NCBI GenBank assembly: GCA_959602645.1
Contig: CAUGTZ010000003.1
Coordinates: forward strand, 73,140 to 137,139
DNA: 64,000 nucleotides
Direction: 5' to 3'
Origin: an uncultured Collinsella sp.
Lineage (GTDB): Bacteria > Actinomycetota > Coriobacteriia > Coriobacteriales > Coriobacteriaceae
Below the pieces are notes generated by a model. It did no database searches. It had not been told where the DNA came from and saw only the letters and a program-made list of their open reading frames with translations. Made by a program: the position numbers and the translations under genes. Below are positions 36,886 to 45,910 of the stretch, piece by piece (the first letter of the stretch is position 1; each line of letters opens with the position of its first letter).

Positions 36886-36979
36886 GGAGATAGGGACCTT
36901 TGACGGTATTGGTGTTTGCGCTGGTATATGGCCTAAATTTGTTCGAGCAGTCGTATTTGTGATTGGCGCGGTCAAGCGT

Positions 36980-37020
36980 TTGGTCGGTGATTGGTCGGCG
37001 TTTGGTCGGGTTTTGGAATG
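36980..37020 (+). promoter_or_regulatory. Four 11-bp-phased direct repeats upstream of recA
   Basis: TTGGTCGG begins at 36980, 36991 and 37002, and a degenerate TTGGAATG at 37013: four repeats at exact 11-bp spacing, all on one face of the helix. They end where the -35 region of the TATGAT element at 37031 would be, and that region lacks a good -35 hexamer, so they look like an activator array. Two repeats of the same word and spacing precede comEA. Confidence 0.6.
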
Positions 37021-37030
37021 GTCAGGTGCA

Positions 37031-37036
37031 TATGAT
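37031..37036 (+). promoter_or_regulatory. recA -10 candidate
   Basis: TATGAT lies between the phased repeats and the LexA box. The predicted transcript start would be around 37043, so LexA bound at 37056-37069 would block elongation or initiation. Confidence 0.45.
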
Positions 37037-37055
37037 GAATCTGAACGGTTGACCA

Positions 37056-37069
37056 CGAACAGCCGTTCG
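37056..37069 (+). promoter_or_regulatory. LexA (SOS) box upstream of recA
   Basis: CGAACAGCCGTTCG is a perfect inverted repeat that fits the Gram-positive/actinobacterial LexA consensus CGAAC-N4-GTTCG. It lies about 40 bases before the recA start. Confidence 0.88.
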
Positions 37070-37107
37070 TTTATTATCGTTTCAGGTTGTTAAGAGGAGG
37101 GCTATTC

Positions 37108-38256
37108 ATGGCCAAGAATTCAGGTCCCGTACGTACCGTTCATGCACGCACGACGGGCAAAGAGCGCGACGAGATGATCGCCACCACCAAGGCCGAGATC
37201 GAGAAGAAGTTCGGCCAGGGCTCTATTATGAGGTATGGCGACGGCGGTCCCGAGCTCGAGGTCGAAGCTATTCCGACGGGCTCTCTGGCGCTCGATGCCG
37301 CCTTGGGTATCGGCGGCGTGCCGCGTGGCCGTATCGTTGAGATTTATGGCCCCGAGTCCTCCGGTAAGACGACGCTTTCGCTCGAGATTCTTGCAGAGGC
37401 GCAGGCCATGGGCGGCGTTGTGGCATTTATCGATGCCGAGCACGCGCTTGATCCCACCTATGCCGCGCGCATCGGCGTCGATATCGATGAGGTCTTGATT
37501 TCCCAGCCCGATACGGGTGAACAGGCGCTCGAGATTGTCGATATGCTTGTGCGCTCCGGTGCCATCGACGCCATCGTCGTCGACTCTGTTGCCGCCTTGA
37601 CTCCGCGTGCCGAGATCGAGGGCGAGATCGGTGACACGACGGTGGGTCTGCAGGCTCGTTTGATGAGCCAGGCGCTCCGCAAGCTCGCCGGCTCGCTTTC
37701 CAAGTCCAACACGACCTGCATCTTCATTAACCAGCTGCGCGAGAAGATCGGCGTCATGTTCGGCAACCCCGAGACCACCACGGGCGGCCGCGCGCTCAAG
37801 TTCTTCTCTTCCGTACGAATCGATATTCGCAAAATCGATACCATCAAGCTCAAGGACGAGGTTATCGGCAATCGCGTGCGTGCCAAGGTTGTTAAGAACA
37901 AGGTGGCCGCTCCGTTCCGCTCGGCCGAATTTGACATCATGTATGGCACCGGCATCTCTAAAGAGGGCTCGATTCTGGATATGGCCGTCGAGTGCGGCAT
38001 CTGCAAAAAGATGGGGTCCTGGTTTGCCTATGGCGAGGATAAGCTCGGCAACGGTCGCGAGGCCGCCAAGACATTCCTGCGTGAGCATCCCGATTGCGCT
38101 GACGAGATCGAGCACAAGGTTCGCCTTGCCTGCGGCCTTGAGTATGACGATGATGCCCCCTCCGAGGTTGAGTTGACCGGCCAGCCCGCCCCCGAGGAGT
38201 TTGATGAGCTGTACGCCATCGATGGCTCCGCAATGCTCGACGATGACGACGAGTAG
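37108..38256 (+). CDS. recA: Recombinase RecA
   Basis: Strand-exchange ATPase and co-protease for LexA. Walker A GPESSGKTT at residues 81-89, Walker B region DAIVVDSVAALTPRAEIEGE, and the C-terminal acidic tail ending in four aspartate/glutamate residues. 382 residues. ATG 37108 has AGAGGAGG upstream. Its upstream region carries a LexA box and phased repeats. recX follows 11 bases downstream. Confidence 0.97.
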   Translation: MAKNSGPVRTVHARTTGKERDEMIATTKAEIEKKFGQGSIMRYGDGGPELEVEAIPTGSLALDAALGIGGVPRGRIVEIYGPESSGKTTLSLEILAEAQAMGGVVAFIDAEHALDPTYAARIGVDIDEVLISQPDTGEQALEIVDMLVRSGAIDAIVVDSVAALTPRAEIEGEIGDTTVGLQARLMSQALRKLAGSLSKSNTTCIFINQLREKIGVMFGNPETTTGGRALKFFSSVRIDIRKIDTIKLKDEVIGNRVRAKVVKNKVAAPFRSAEFDIMYGTGISKEGSILDMAVECGICKKMGSWFAYGEDKLGNGREAAKTFLREHPDCADEIEHKVRLACGLEYDDDAPSEVELTGQPAPEEFDELYAIDGSAMLDDDDE

Positions 38257-38267
38257 CGGATGCCGAC

Positions 38268-38960
38268 ATGTCGTATACGGTGACCGACGCCACGGTCGTC
38301 TTTCCCGATAAGAAGGCGGCCTCCTCGTTCTCGAACGGTTATGCGTCTAAAAAGCCCTGCGCGTATATCGATTGCGATCTTGAGGGCGGTTTTGAACGTT
38401 CCATTTGGATTCCCGTGCGCGTGGCGCGCCTGTACGTTAAAAACCGCCCCGATCTTCCCTGTGATTGGGATGACTTTCGCGAGGCGGTGCAGCTTATCGA
38501 ACGTAAATGTGCACTCACCATGGTGACCGAGATGCTTTCGCGCCGTGATCATGCCACGGGCGAGGTGCGCGATAAGTTGGCGCGCTATGGCTTTCGACAG
38601 CCCGCGATCGATTTTGCCGTTGCTCGTGCGACCGAGTATCGTTTTTTGGATGAGAACCGTTTTTGCTCGTACTTTATCGAAGAGCGCAAACGTCGCGGCT
38701 GGGGACAGCGCAAGATCGAGGTTGAGCTCAAGCGTCGTCATGTCGTGCTTGACGATATCCCCGGGTATCCCGAGGCATATTTTGCCGTGGATGACGACTT
38801 GGCCCGCGCTTCGGCCTTGCTCGCTAAACGTCGCGTCCCCGAGGTCCGTGCATTCGAAAAGCTCGTCAGGTTTTTGATGGGTAAGGGTTTTTCGTATCAC
38901 ATCGCCGCCGATGCCGTTAAGGCACGTCTCGATGCCTTAAGCGAGGAGTGCGCCGTGTAA
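38268..38960 (+). CDS. recX: Regulatory protein RecX
   Basis: Helical-repeat inhibitor of RecA filaments. LLSRRDHATGEVRDKLARYGF, FIEERKRRGWGQRKIEVELKRR and LVRFLMGKGFSYHIAADAVK show the three-repeat pattern (segments quoted are shortened family landmarks). 230 residues, including an N-terminal domain of about 75 residues before the repeats. Its place right after recA supports the call. Confidence 0.88.
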   Translation: MSYTVTDATVVFPDKKAASSFSNGYASKKPCAYIDCDLEGGFERSIWIPVRVARLYVKNRPDLPCDWDDFREAVQLIERKCALTMVTEMLSRRDHATGEVRDKLARYGFRQPAIDFAVARATEYRFLDENRFCSYFIEERKRRGWGQRKIEVELKRRHVVLDDIPGYPEAYFAVDDDLARASALLAKRRVPEVRAFEKLVRFLMGKGFSYHIAADAVKARLDALSEECAV

Positions 38961-38965
38961 GCATA

Positions 38966-39017
38966 GCACCCGTTACGCCCCTGCCGTTCACCGCTCGATT
39001 GGCGCCGTGCCGGGTGC
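38966..39017 (+). terminator. Possible terminator after recX
   Basis: GCACCCG (38966-38972) pairs with CGGGTGC (39011-39017) across a 38-base loop and is followed by GTTTATTT. The large loop makes this a moderate call. Confidence 0.45.
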
Positions 39018-39023
39018 GTTTAT

Positions 39024-39052
39024 TTGACAGTTGTTGCGGTTCAACGTAGGAT
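39024..39052 (+). promoter_or_regulatory. Promoter of the rny operon
   Basis: Consensus -35 TTGACA (39024-39029), 17-base spacer, -10 TAGGAT (39047-39052). It leaves a long leader of about 160 bases before rny. Confidence 0.72.
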
Positions 39053-39218
39053 AAATACCGTCATTTGCTTTGTGATATGTGCTCATCTGTGATGAGTTTG
39101 TTTATATGTTTATCTGTATCCGACCCGCATAAGCTGCGCCCATATTACTCAAATGTCGCGAGCCGTTCGTAAGGACGGTTCGCTTTGTTGTGTAACGAAT
39201 CCATAAAAAGGAGTGAGC

Positions 39219-40769
39219 ATGCCTATCATTGCAGCGCTCGTTGGCCTCGTTTTGGGTGCCATCGCCGCCATTGCCTACATGCGCACCGCCAAGCAGGGTA
39301 GTCTTCACGAGGCCGACGAAAAGATCCAGTCGGCACACGCGCAGGCAGAGTCCCTGATCGGTGATGCAAAGCGTCAGGCCGAGACCCTCAAAAAAGAGGC
39401 CCTGCTCGAGGCCAAGGAAGAGATCATCAAGAACAAGCAGGCCGCTGAGGCCGAGGACAAGCAGCGTAAGAGCGAGATTCGCACACTCGAAAATCGTGTG
39501 ATGCAGCGCGAGGAATCGCTCGATCGCCGCAACGATGCGCTCGATAAACGCGAGCATCAATTGTCCAGCCAGGCCGGTCAGGTCGAGAAGCGCTCTCGCG
39601 AGCTTGAGGAGCTCTGCGCCAAGCAGACTTCCGAGCTTGAGCGTATTGCCGACCTTACGCGCGAGGACGCTCACAAGGAGCTGCTCGACAAGGTCCGCGG
39701 CGAGGTTACCCACGAGGCGGCCACCATCATCCGTGAGTCCGAGCAGCAGGTCCGCGCCGAGTGCCACAAGACCGCTCAGGAGATTCTCTCCCTGGCGATT
39801 CAGCGTTGCGCCGCCGACCATACCGCCGAGGTCACCGTCACTTCCGTGCATATTCCCTCCGATGACCTCAAGGGTCGTATCATCGGTCGCGAGGGTCGCA
39901 ACATCCGCACCTTTGAGCAGGTGTCCGGTGTCAACCTCGTGATTGATGACACCCCCGAGACCGTTGTGCTTTCGAGCTTCGATCCGGTCCGTCGTGAGAC
40001 TGCTCGTGTGGCGCTCGAGAATCTCATTGCCGACGGTCGTATTCACCCCGCTCGCATCGAGGAGATGTACCACAAGGCCGCCGACTTGGTTCAGCAGCGT
40101 GTGCGCGAGGCCGGCGAGCAGGCCGCCTTCGATACCGGTATCCACGACCTGCATCCCGAGATCGTCAAGACCCTGGGCGCTCTGCGCTACCGCACCTCGT
40201 TTGGTCAGAACGTGCTGCAACACTCGCTTGAGGTCTCCGACCTGTGCGGCGTTATGGCCTCCGAGCTTGGTCTGGATGTTGTGACCGCCAAGCGCGCCGG
40301 CCTTCTGCACGACCTGGGCAAGGCCATCGACCACGATGTTGAGGGCCCGCATGCTGTCATTGGCGCCGAGCTTGCCCGCCGTTATGGCGAGAAGCCCGTT
40401 ATCGTCCACGCGATCGAGGCCCATCATGCCGATGTCGACCCCAACACGGTGCTCGACGTTCTGGTCCAGGCTGCCGATGCCGTTTCCGCTTCTCGTCCCG
40501 GCGCCCGTCGCGAGTCGGCCGAGAACTACATCAAGCGCCTTGAGAAGCTCGAGGAGATTGCCAACTCTCACGACGGCGTCGAGCGTACCTATGCCATGCA
40601 GGCCGGTCGCGAGGTTCATGTCATGGTTCAGCCGGACAAGATCTCCGATGCCCAGTCCACGGTGCTTGCGCACGATATCGCCCATCAGATCGAGGAAGAG
40701 ATGGAGTATCCCGGTCAGGTGCGCGTCGTCGTGATTCGCGAGAGCCGTGCCGTCGATATCGCTAAATAA
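39219..40769 (+). CDS. rny: Ribonuclease Y
   Basis: Membrane-tethered endoribonuclease that starts mRNA decay. N-terminal membrane helix (residues 3-20), a long coiled coil (about 25-190), KH domain (IIGREGRNIRTFEQ) and HD domain (AGLLHDLGKAIDHD). 516 residues. ATG 39219 lies five bases after AAAAAGGAG. Together with RNase J and PNPase the window holds three main decay enzymes. Confidence 0.95.
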   Translation: MPIIAALVGLVLGAIAAIAYMRTAKQGSLHEADEKIQSAHAQAESLIGDAKRQAETLKKEALLEAKEEIIKNKQAAEAEDKQRKSEIRTLENRVMQREESLDRRNDALDKREHQLSSQAGQVEKRSRELEELCAKQTSELERIADLTREDAHKELLDKVRGEVTHEAATIIRESEQQVRAECHKTAQEILSLAIQRCAADHTAEVTVTSVHIPSDDLKGRIIGREGRNIRTFEQVSGVNLVIDDTPETVVLSSFDPVRRETARVALENLIADGRIHPARIEEMYHKAADLVQQRVREAGEQAAFDTGIHDLHPEIVKTLGALRYRTSFGQNVLQHSLEVSDLCGVMASELGLDVVTAKRAGLLHDLGKAIDHDVEGPHAVIGAELARRYGEKPVIVHAIEAHHADVDPNTVLDVLVQAADAVSASRPGARRESAENYIKRLEKLEEIANSHDGVERTYAMQAGREVHVMVQPDKISDAQSTVLAHDIAHQIEEEMEYPGQVRVVVIRESRAVDIAK

Positions 40770-40770
40770 C

Positions 40771-41856
40771 ATGAACGACGCGAACGAGCTCATCTCATTT
40801 ATCGCGTCGATGTCGGGGGAGGGCAACCTTCGCGTCGAGGAAAACCTTGGCGAGGGGTATGTCCGCCTCCGCGTTTCGGAGGCCGAGCGCCGTCAGGCCA
40901 AGCATGACATTCAGCATGTAGAGGACATTGTCATCGAGATGCTGCGTAATGCTCGCGATGCCGGAGCCGATAAGGTCTATCTCGCCACGACCAAGGAGGA
41001 GGGTGTTCGCACCCTCCTCTTCCTGGATAACGGTTCGGGTGTGCCGCAGGACATGCAGGAGCGTATCTTCGATGCCCGTGTCACCTCCAAGCTTGAGAGC
41101 ATGAAAATGGACCGTTGGGGTGTTCACGGTCGTGGTATGGCGCTGTTCTCTATCAAGCAGAACACGGATGAGGCACGCGTTGTTACATCGGGCGTCGATT
41201 TGGGTTCTGCGTTTAAGGTGTGCGTTGCCACCGATCGCTTGAGCGAGCGCGCCGACCAGTCGAGCTGGCCTCAGGCGGTTAAAGACGAAGACGGTCGCTA
41301 TGTATGCGCTCGTGGACCCCATAACATCATTCGCGCAGCGTGCGAGTTTGCCCTTGAGGAGCTGCGTGGCTGCGATGTGTATCTGGGCTCTCCGTCCGAG
41401 ATTGCTGCGACCCTGTACGCTCAGGCTTCGAGCCGTCTCGATACGTCGCGCTTGCTCTTTATCGATGACGAGTGCGAGCTTCCGGTTATCGATCGTTTGG
41501 GCCTTGCCTCTGATGCCGAGGACTTTATCCGGATCTGCTCCGGGCTGGGTCTCGAGATGTCCGAGCGCACTGCCCACCGTATTCTGTCGGGACAGATTAA
41601 GCCCGTCCGCGGCGTGACCGCGCGTCTGCTGCGCGAGCGCGATTCCACCTCGCATGCGCCGGCTCCCGTCGATCTTGCCAAGGACCGTCGAGGCCTTCGC
41701 ATCGCCAAGGATGACATGGCGCAGTTTTCGCGTGCTGTCGAGCGTGACTTTAACGACCTTGCCGCCCGGTATTACCTCAATCTGTGCGGCGACCCTAAGA
41801 TTCGCGTTTCGCGTGATCGCATCACGGTGACGTTCGATCTTGCCAAAGAGGAATAA
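40771..41856 (+). CDS. GHKL-type ATP-binding protein of unknown role
   Basis: A histidine-kinase-like ATPase (HATPase_c) fold is clear: N box EMLRNARDAGADKV, G1 box LDNGSGVP, G2 box WGVHGRGMALFSI within the first 130 residues. No phospho-acceptor histidine domain, membrane helix or MutL/Hsp90-type domains are seen. The remaining 230 residues are not recognised. 361 residues. ATG 40771 is one base after the rny stop. It sits between rny and spoVS, so a role linked to SpoVS or RNA/cell-cycle control is possible but unproven. Confidence 0.7.
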   Translation: MNDANELISFIASMSGEGNLRVEENLGEGYVRLRVSEAERRQAKHDIQHVEDIVIEMLRNARDAGADKVYLATTKEEGVRTLLFLDNGSGVPQDMQERIFDARVTSKLESMKMDRWGVHGRGMALFSIKQNTDEARVVTSGVDLGSAFKVCVATDRLSERADQSSWPQAVKDEDGRYVCARGPHNIIRAACEFALEELRGCDVYLGSPSEIAATLYAQASSRLDTSRLLFIDDECELPVIDRLGLASDAEDFIRICSGLGLEMSERTAHRILSGQIKPVRGVTARLLRERDSTSHAPAPVDLAKDRRGLRIAKDDMAQFSRAVERDFNDLAARYYLNLCGDPKIRVSRDRITVTFDLAKEE

Positions 41857-41930
41857 AATCTTTACCGAGTTCGCTCGGTACGATACAGTTATTGCAGTTA
41901 AAACGTACTTTTAAACGCAGGAGTTTCTTC

Positions 41931-42248
41931 ATGGATTGCCTGAAGGTATCAAGCAAATCATCGCCCGCGTCCGTTGCCGGCGCCATTGCCGGCATGGTCA
42001 AAGATGGCGTCCCCGTCAACATTCAATGCGTCGGCGCTGGCGCCGTCAACCAGGCCATCAAGGCCGTCGCCATTGCGCGCGGCTTTCTGATTCCGACCGG
42101 CTTCGATGTCTCCTGCGCGCCGGTGTTCTCCGACATTCTCATTAACGGAGAGTCGCGCACGGCAATTCGTCTCTCTATCTACGTTCACCAGATTAATCGG
42201 GCTGCTATGGATAATGTCGTCATGGACGACGTCAAGCCTGTTGCGTAA
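41931..42248 (+). CDS. spoVS: SpoVS-family protein (stage V sporulation protein S-like)
   Basis: Small Alba-like fold protein. Begins MDCLKVSSKSSPASVAGAIA and has VNIQCVGAGAVNQAIKAVAIAR, both strong SpoVS signatures. 105 residues, about 19 longer than the Bacillus protein at the C terminus. GCAGGAG precedes ATG 41931. In Bacillus SpoVS affects sporulation and septation; no sporulation genes are seen here, so a division or nucleic-acid role is more likely. Confidence 0.92.
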   Translation: MDCLKVSSKSSPASVAGAIAGMVKDGVPVNIQCVGAGAVNQAIKAVAIARGFLIPTGFDVSCAPVFSDILINGESRTAIRLSIYVHQINRAAMDNVVMDDVKPVA

Positions 42249-42312
42249 GCGAGCCATCTGCACGCTCGTAGCACCTATGCGCCCGTCGATACCATCGTTA
42301 GGATGTAAGCTC

Positions 42313-43683
42313 ATGGACCAGCGTTCCGTACGCGATATTCTTGCCGGTAAAACCTACTTTATCCGCACATTCGGCTGCCAGATGAACCAGCACGACTCCG
42401 AGCGCGTGAGTGGCCTGCTCGATTCGTTTGGCTGTCTTATGGCGCTCGATCCCGAGCATGCCGATATTGTCGTGTTCATGACGTGCTGTGTACGCGAGGC
42501 TGCCGATACGCGCCTGTATGGTCAGTGCAATTCCTGCAAGAGCCTTCCTCCTTCGCCTTCGGGTAAGCGCGTGGTCGCCGTGGGCGGCTGCATCGCCCAA
42601 CGAGATGGCGAGGGCTTGCTCACCAACGTCGATAACGTCAACGTCATTTTTGGCACCCATTCTATTGCGCACGTGGCCGAGCTCATTGCCGAGGCGTTTT
42701 TGGATGGCAAGCGCCATATCCGTACGAATGAGCATGAGGATACCGACGCCATGAGTATGCCGTGGCATCGCGAGACGCAGTATCACGCATGGGTGCCCAT
42801 CATGACGGGCTGCAACAACTTTTGTACGTACTGCATCGTGCCATACGTCCGTGGTCGCGAGAAGAGCCGTCCCTTCGAAGAGATTGTCGACGAGGTGACC
42901 GGGCTCGTGCGTCAGGGCGTGCGCGAGATTACGCTTCTGGGCCAAAACGTGAACTCCTACGGTCGCGATCTCTTTGGCAAGCCGCGCTTTGCCGACTTGC
43001 TGCGCGCTGTGGGCGATACGGGCGTCGAGCGTATTTTCTTTACCTCTTCGCATCCTAAGGATCTGCTGCCTGAGACCATTGACGCCATGGCCGAGACACC
43101 TGCCGTCATGCCGCAGCTCCACCTGGCCGTTCAGTCGGGTTCCACGCGCATCCTTAAAGAGATGAATCGTCGTTATACGCGCGAGGATTATCTGGGTCTG
43201 GTCGATCGTATTCGTAACCGTATGCCCGATATTGCGCTTTCGACCGACATCATCGTGGGCTTCCCGGGCGAGACCGAGGAAGACTTTGAGCAGACGCTCT
43301 CGCTTGCCGAGACGGTTCGTTATGCCCAGGCCTACACGTTTATTTACTCCAAGCGCGCCGGTACCCCGGCAGCTGAGATTTATGATCCCACCCCGCATGA
43401 GGTTATCCTTGAGCGCTTTAACCGTCTGGTCAAGGTTATCGAGACGACGGCTCACGAGTATAACCAGGGCGAGCTTCACACCGTGGTGCCTGCGCTTATT
43501 GAGGGTACGAGCAAGAAGAACGACGCTGTTCTTCTGGGGAAAAGCCCCAAGAACCAGACGGTGCATGCGCCGATTCCCGCTGGCTATAGCATCGATCAGC
43601 TCGTCGGCAAAATCGTCGACGTTGATATTGATGTCGCCAAAACGTGGTATCTGTCTGGCTCCGTCGTGGGCGAGCCTCGCTAA
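42313..43683 (+). CDS. miaB: tRNA-2-methylthio-N6-dimethylallyladenosine synthase
   Basis: Radical-SAM methylthiotransferase acting on i6A37. RTFGCQMNQHDSE near residue 20, radical-SAM triad C167-x3-C171-x2-C174 (GCNNFCTYCIVPYVRG), C-terminal TRAM. 456 residues. It overlaps miaA by one base, so the two successive steps of A37 modification are made together. Confidence 0.95.
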   Translation: MDQRSVRDILAGKTYFIRTFGCQMNQHDSERVSGLLDSFGCLMALDPEHADIVVFMTCCVREAADTRLYGQCNSCKSLPPSPSGKRVVAVGGCIAQRDGEGLLTNVDNVNVIFGTHSIAHVAELIAEAFLDGKRHIRTNEHEDTDAMSMPWHRETQYHAWVPIMTGCNNFCTYCIVPYVRGREKSRPFEEIVDEVTGLVRQGVREITLLGQNVNSYGRDLFGKPRFADLLRAVGDTGVERIFFTSSHPKDLLPETIDAMAETPAVMPQLHLAVQSGSTRILKEMNRRYTREDYLGLVDRIRNRMPDIALSTDIIVGFPGETEEDFEQTLSLAETVRYAQAYTFIYSKRAGTPAAEIYDPTPHEVILERFNRLVKVIETTAHEYNQGELHTVVPALIEGTSKKNDAVLLGKSPKNQTVHAPIPAGYSIDQLVGKIVDVDIDVAKTWYLSGSVVGEPR

Positions 43684-44621
43684 TGATTTCCACCGGTGCA
43701 AGCCTTTCTGCCGTAGCGATTGTCGGTCCGACGGCGGTCGGCAAAAGCGATGTTGCCGACCGCCTGGCCGCTCGTCTTTCGTCCGAAGTGTTGTCTTGTG
43801 ACGCGATGCAAATCTATCGTGGCATGGACATCGGTACGGCCAAGATGATGCCCGAGGAGTGCTCGGTGCCCCTGCGCCTTGTCGATATCGTGGATCCGGG
43901 CGTCGCGTATTCAGCTGCGCTCTATCAGACGGATGCCCGGGCGCATATCGAGCGTTTGCTTGGCGAGCAACGTCTTCCGGTCTTTTGCGGCGGTACGGGC
44001 CTGTATCTCAAGGCTGCACTCGATGAAATGGATTTTCCTTCGGGAGAACTCAAGGACGAACGCCGCACGGGCTATCAGGAACTTGCCGAGCGTATTGGCG
44101 AGGAGGCGCTGCATGCCCTGCTTGCCGAGCGCGATCCGGAATCTGCTGCCGTGATTCATCCCCATAACGTGCGTCGTGTGATTCGTGCGCTCGAGATGCA
44201 TGATGACGGTGTGTCGTATGCCGAGCAGAAGTCGAAATTCAGCGTCCCGCGCGAGCGTTATCATGCCTTGTGGTTTGGTCTGACGCGTAGCCGTGAAGTG
44301 CTCTATGAGCGCATTAACCTGCGAGTCGACCTTATGTTTGAGCAGGGACTGGTTGATGAGGTCCGTGGCCTTTTGGACCAGGGCTTGGGTGATGCACTCA
44401 CATCGATGCAGGCAATCGGTTACAAAGAGATTATTGATGCCTTGCGTGGCGCTATTACCATGGATGAGGCCCGTGAGCTTATCAAGATTCGCTCCCGTCG
44501 CTATGCCAAGCGCCAGCTTTCCTGGTTTAAGCGTGACGATCGTATTGTGTGGTTCGATATGGATGACTTCACGATCGATGAGGTCGTCGAAGATATTTAT
44601 CGTCGCATCGAGGCTGTCTAA
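43683..44621 (+). CDS. miaA: tRNA dimethylallyltransferase
   Basis: Transfers dimethylallyl to A37, giving the substrate of MiaB. P-loop IVGPTAVGKSDVADRLA, then CDAMQIYRGMDIGTAK and the family motif TSMQAIGYKEI. 312 residues. ATG 43683 shares one base with the miaB stop; hflX in turn shares one base with its own stop. Confidence 0.95.
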   Translation: MISTGASLSAVAIVGPTAVGKSDVADRLAARLSSEVLSCDAMQIYRGMDIGTAKMMPEECSVPLRLVDIVDPGVAYSAALYQTDARAHIERLLGEQRLPVFCGGTGLYLKAALDEMDFPSGELKDERRTGYQELAERIGEEALHALLAERDPESAAVIHPHNVRRVIRALEMHDDGVSYAEQKSKFSVPRERYHALWFGLTRSREVLYERINLRVDLMFEQGLVDEVRGLLDQGLGDALTSMQAIGYKEIIDALRGAITMDEARELIKIRSRRYAKRQLSWFKRDDRIVWFDMDDFTIDEVVEDIYRRIEAV

Positions 44622-45910
44622 TGGCTCGTTTCCCTTTGGTCCCCACGGCTCCTGAACCCGAGCGCGCCATCTTGGTTGGTGTTGAGTGGCGCGATAATGC
44701 CTGGCCGCTTGACCGTTCGCTCGATGAGCTTGAGCGTCTGGCCCACACTGCTGGTGCTCAATGCGTGGCGCGCTTGTCGCAGCGCCTAGTCAAGCCCTAT
44801 CCCAAATCGTTTATCGGCTCCGGCAAGGTCGAGGAGCTGTGCGGTTTGGTGCATCGCATGGATGCGGATGTTGTTATCTTCGACGACGACCTGACGCCCT
44901 CACAGCAGTCCTATCTTGAGAAAGCCGTGGGCGAACCGGTCAAGATTATTGACCGTACGGCGTTGATTTTGGATATCTTTGGCCTGCATGCCCAGACGCG
45001 TGAGGGCCGCTTACAGGTTCAGCTGGCACAGTTGCAGTATCTGCTGCCTCGTCTGCGAGGTATGTGGAGCCATCTTGCAAAGGAACAGACGCGTGGCGGC
45101 ATTGGATCGCGTTTTGGCCAGGGCGAAAGCCAGCTCGAGGTCGACCGTCGCCTGATTCGCAATAAGATCGCGGCGCTTCGACGCGAACTGAAACAGGTTG
45201 AGCAACGTCGCGATGTGCAATCGAAAAGCCGTATTGAATCGCCGGCGTTTCGCGTGGCGCTGGCTGGTTACACCAATGCCGGCAAGTCGACGTTGCTTAA
45301 TCGTTTGACGGGATCCACGGTACTTTCGCAGGATAAGCTGTTTGCCACGCTCGATCCTACAACGCGCTCGTACCGTTTGCCCGGTGGCCGTGGCATGACG
45401 ATCACCGATACCGTCGGCTTTATTCAAAAGCTGCCCCATGGCCTGGTCGACGCGTTTAAATCTACGCTTTCTGAGGTGCTCGGCGCCGATTTGATTCTTA
45501 AAGTTGTGGATGCTTCCGATGAGGATTACGAGCGTCAGCTTGAGGCGGTTGATCGTGTCCTTGACGAGATCGGTGCCGGTGAGCGCTTGACGCTTACCGT
45601 GTTCAATAAAATTGATCTGCTCGATAGCGTCGATCGCTTGAGCTTTCGCCGGCGCTATCCCGAGGCGGTGCTGTTCTCGGCTCAGACGGGTGAGGGTCTT
45701 GATGACTTAGTCGACCGCATCGCTCGTGAAGCGGCCGCCACGGACGTGTTGCTCTCGGCCGATATCCCGTATCGAGAGGGCGCGTTAATCACGCTCGTGC
45801 ACGAACAGGGAACCCTTCTGCACGAGGAATACCTCGAGGACGGCGTTCGTATTGTGGCAAAGCTTCCGGACCGTATCGCACCACGTCTTGAGCGTTACCG
45901 AACGGAATAA
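44621..45910 (+). CDS. hflX: GTPase HflX
   Basis: Ribosome-splitting GTPase of the heat-shock or stalling response. N-terminal glycine-rich domain (KSFIGSGKVEEL, TREGRLQVQLAQLQYLLPRL), G1 GYTNAGKST near residue 216, G3 DTVGFIQKLP, G4 NKID. 429 residues. Start coupled to miaA. Its last 16 bases overlap the convergent DUF1624 gene on the minus strand. Confidence 0.93.
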   Translation: MARFPLVPTAPEPERAILVGVEWRDNAWPLDRSLDELERLAHTAGAQCVARLSQRLVKPYPKSFIGSGKVEELCGLVHRMDADVVIFDDDLTPSQQSYLEKAVGEPVKIIDRTALILDIFGLHAQTREGRLQVQLAQLQYLLPRLRGMWSHLAKEQTRGGIGSRFGQGESQLEVDRRLIRNKIAALRRELKQVEQRRDVQSKSRIESPAFRVALAGYTNAGKSTLLNRLTGSTVLSQDKLFATLDPTTRSYRLPGGRGMTITDTVGFIQKLPHGLVDAFKSTLSEVLGADLILKVVDASDEDYERQLEAVDRVLDEIGAGERLTLTVFNKIDLLDSVDRLSFRRRYPEAVLFSAQTGEGLDDLVDRIAREAAATDVLLSADIPYREGALITLVHEQGTLLHEEYLEDGVRIVAKLPDRIAPRLERYRTE

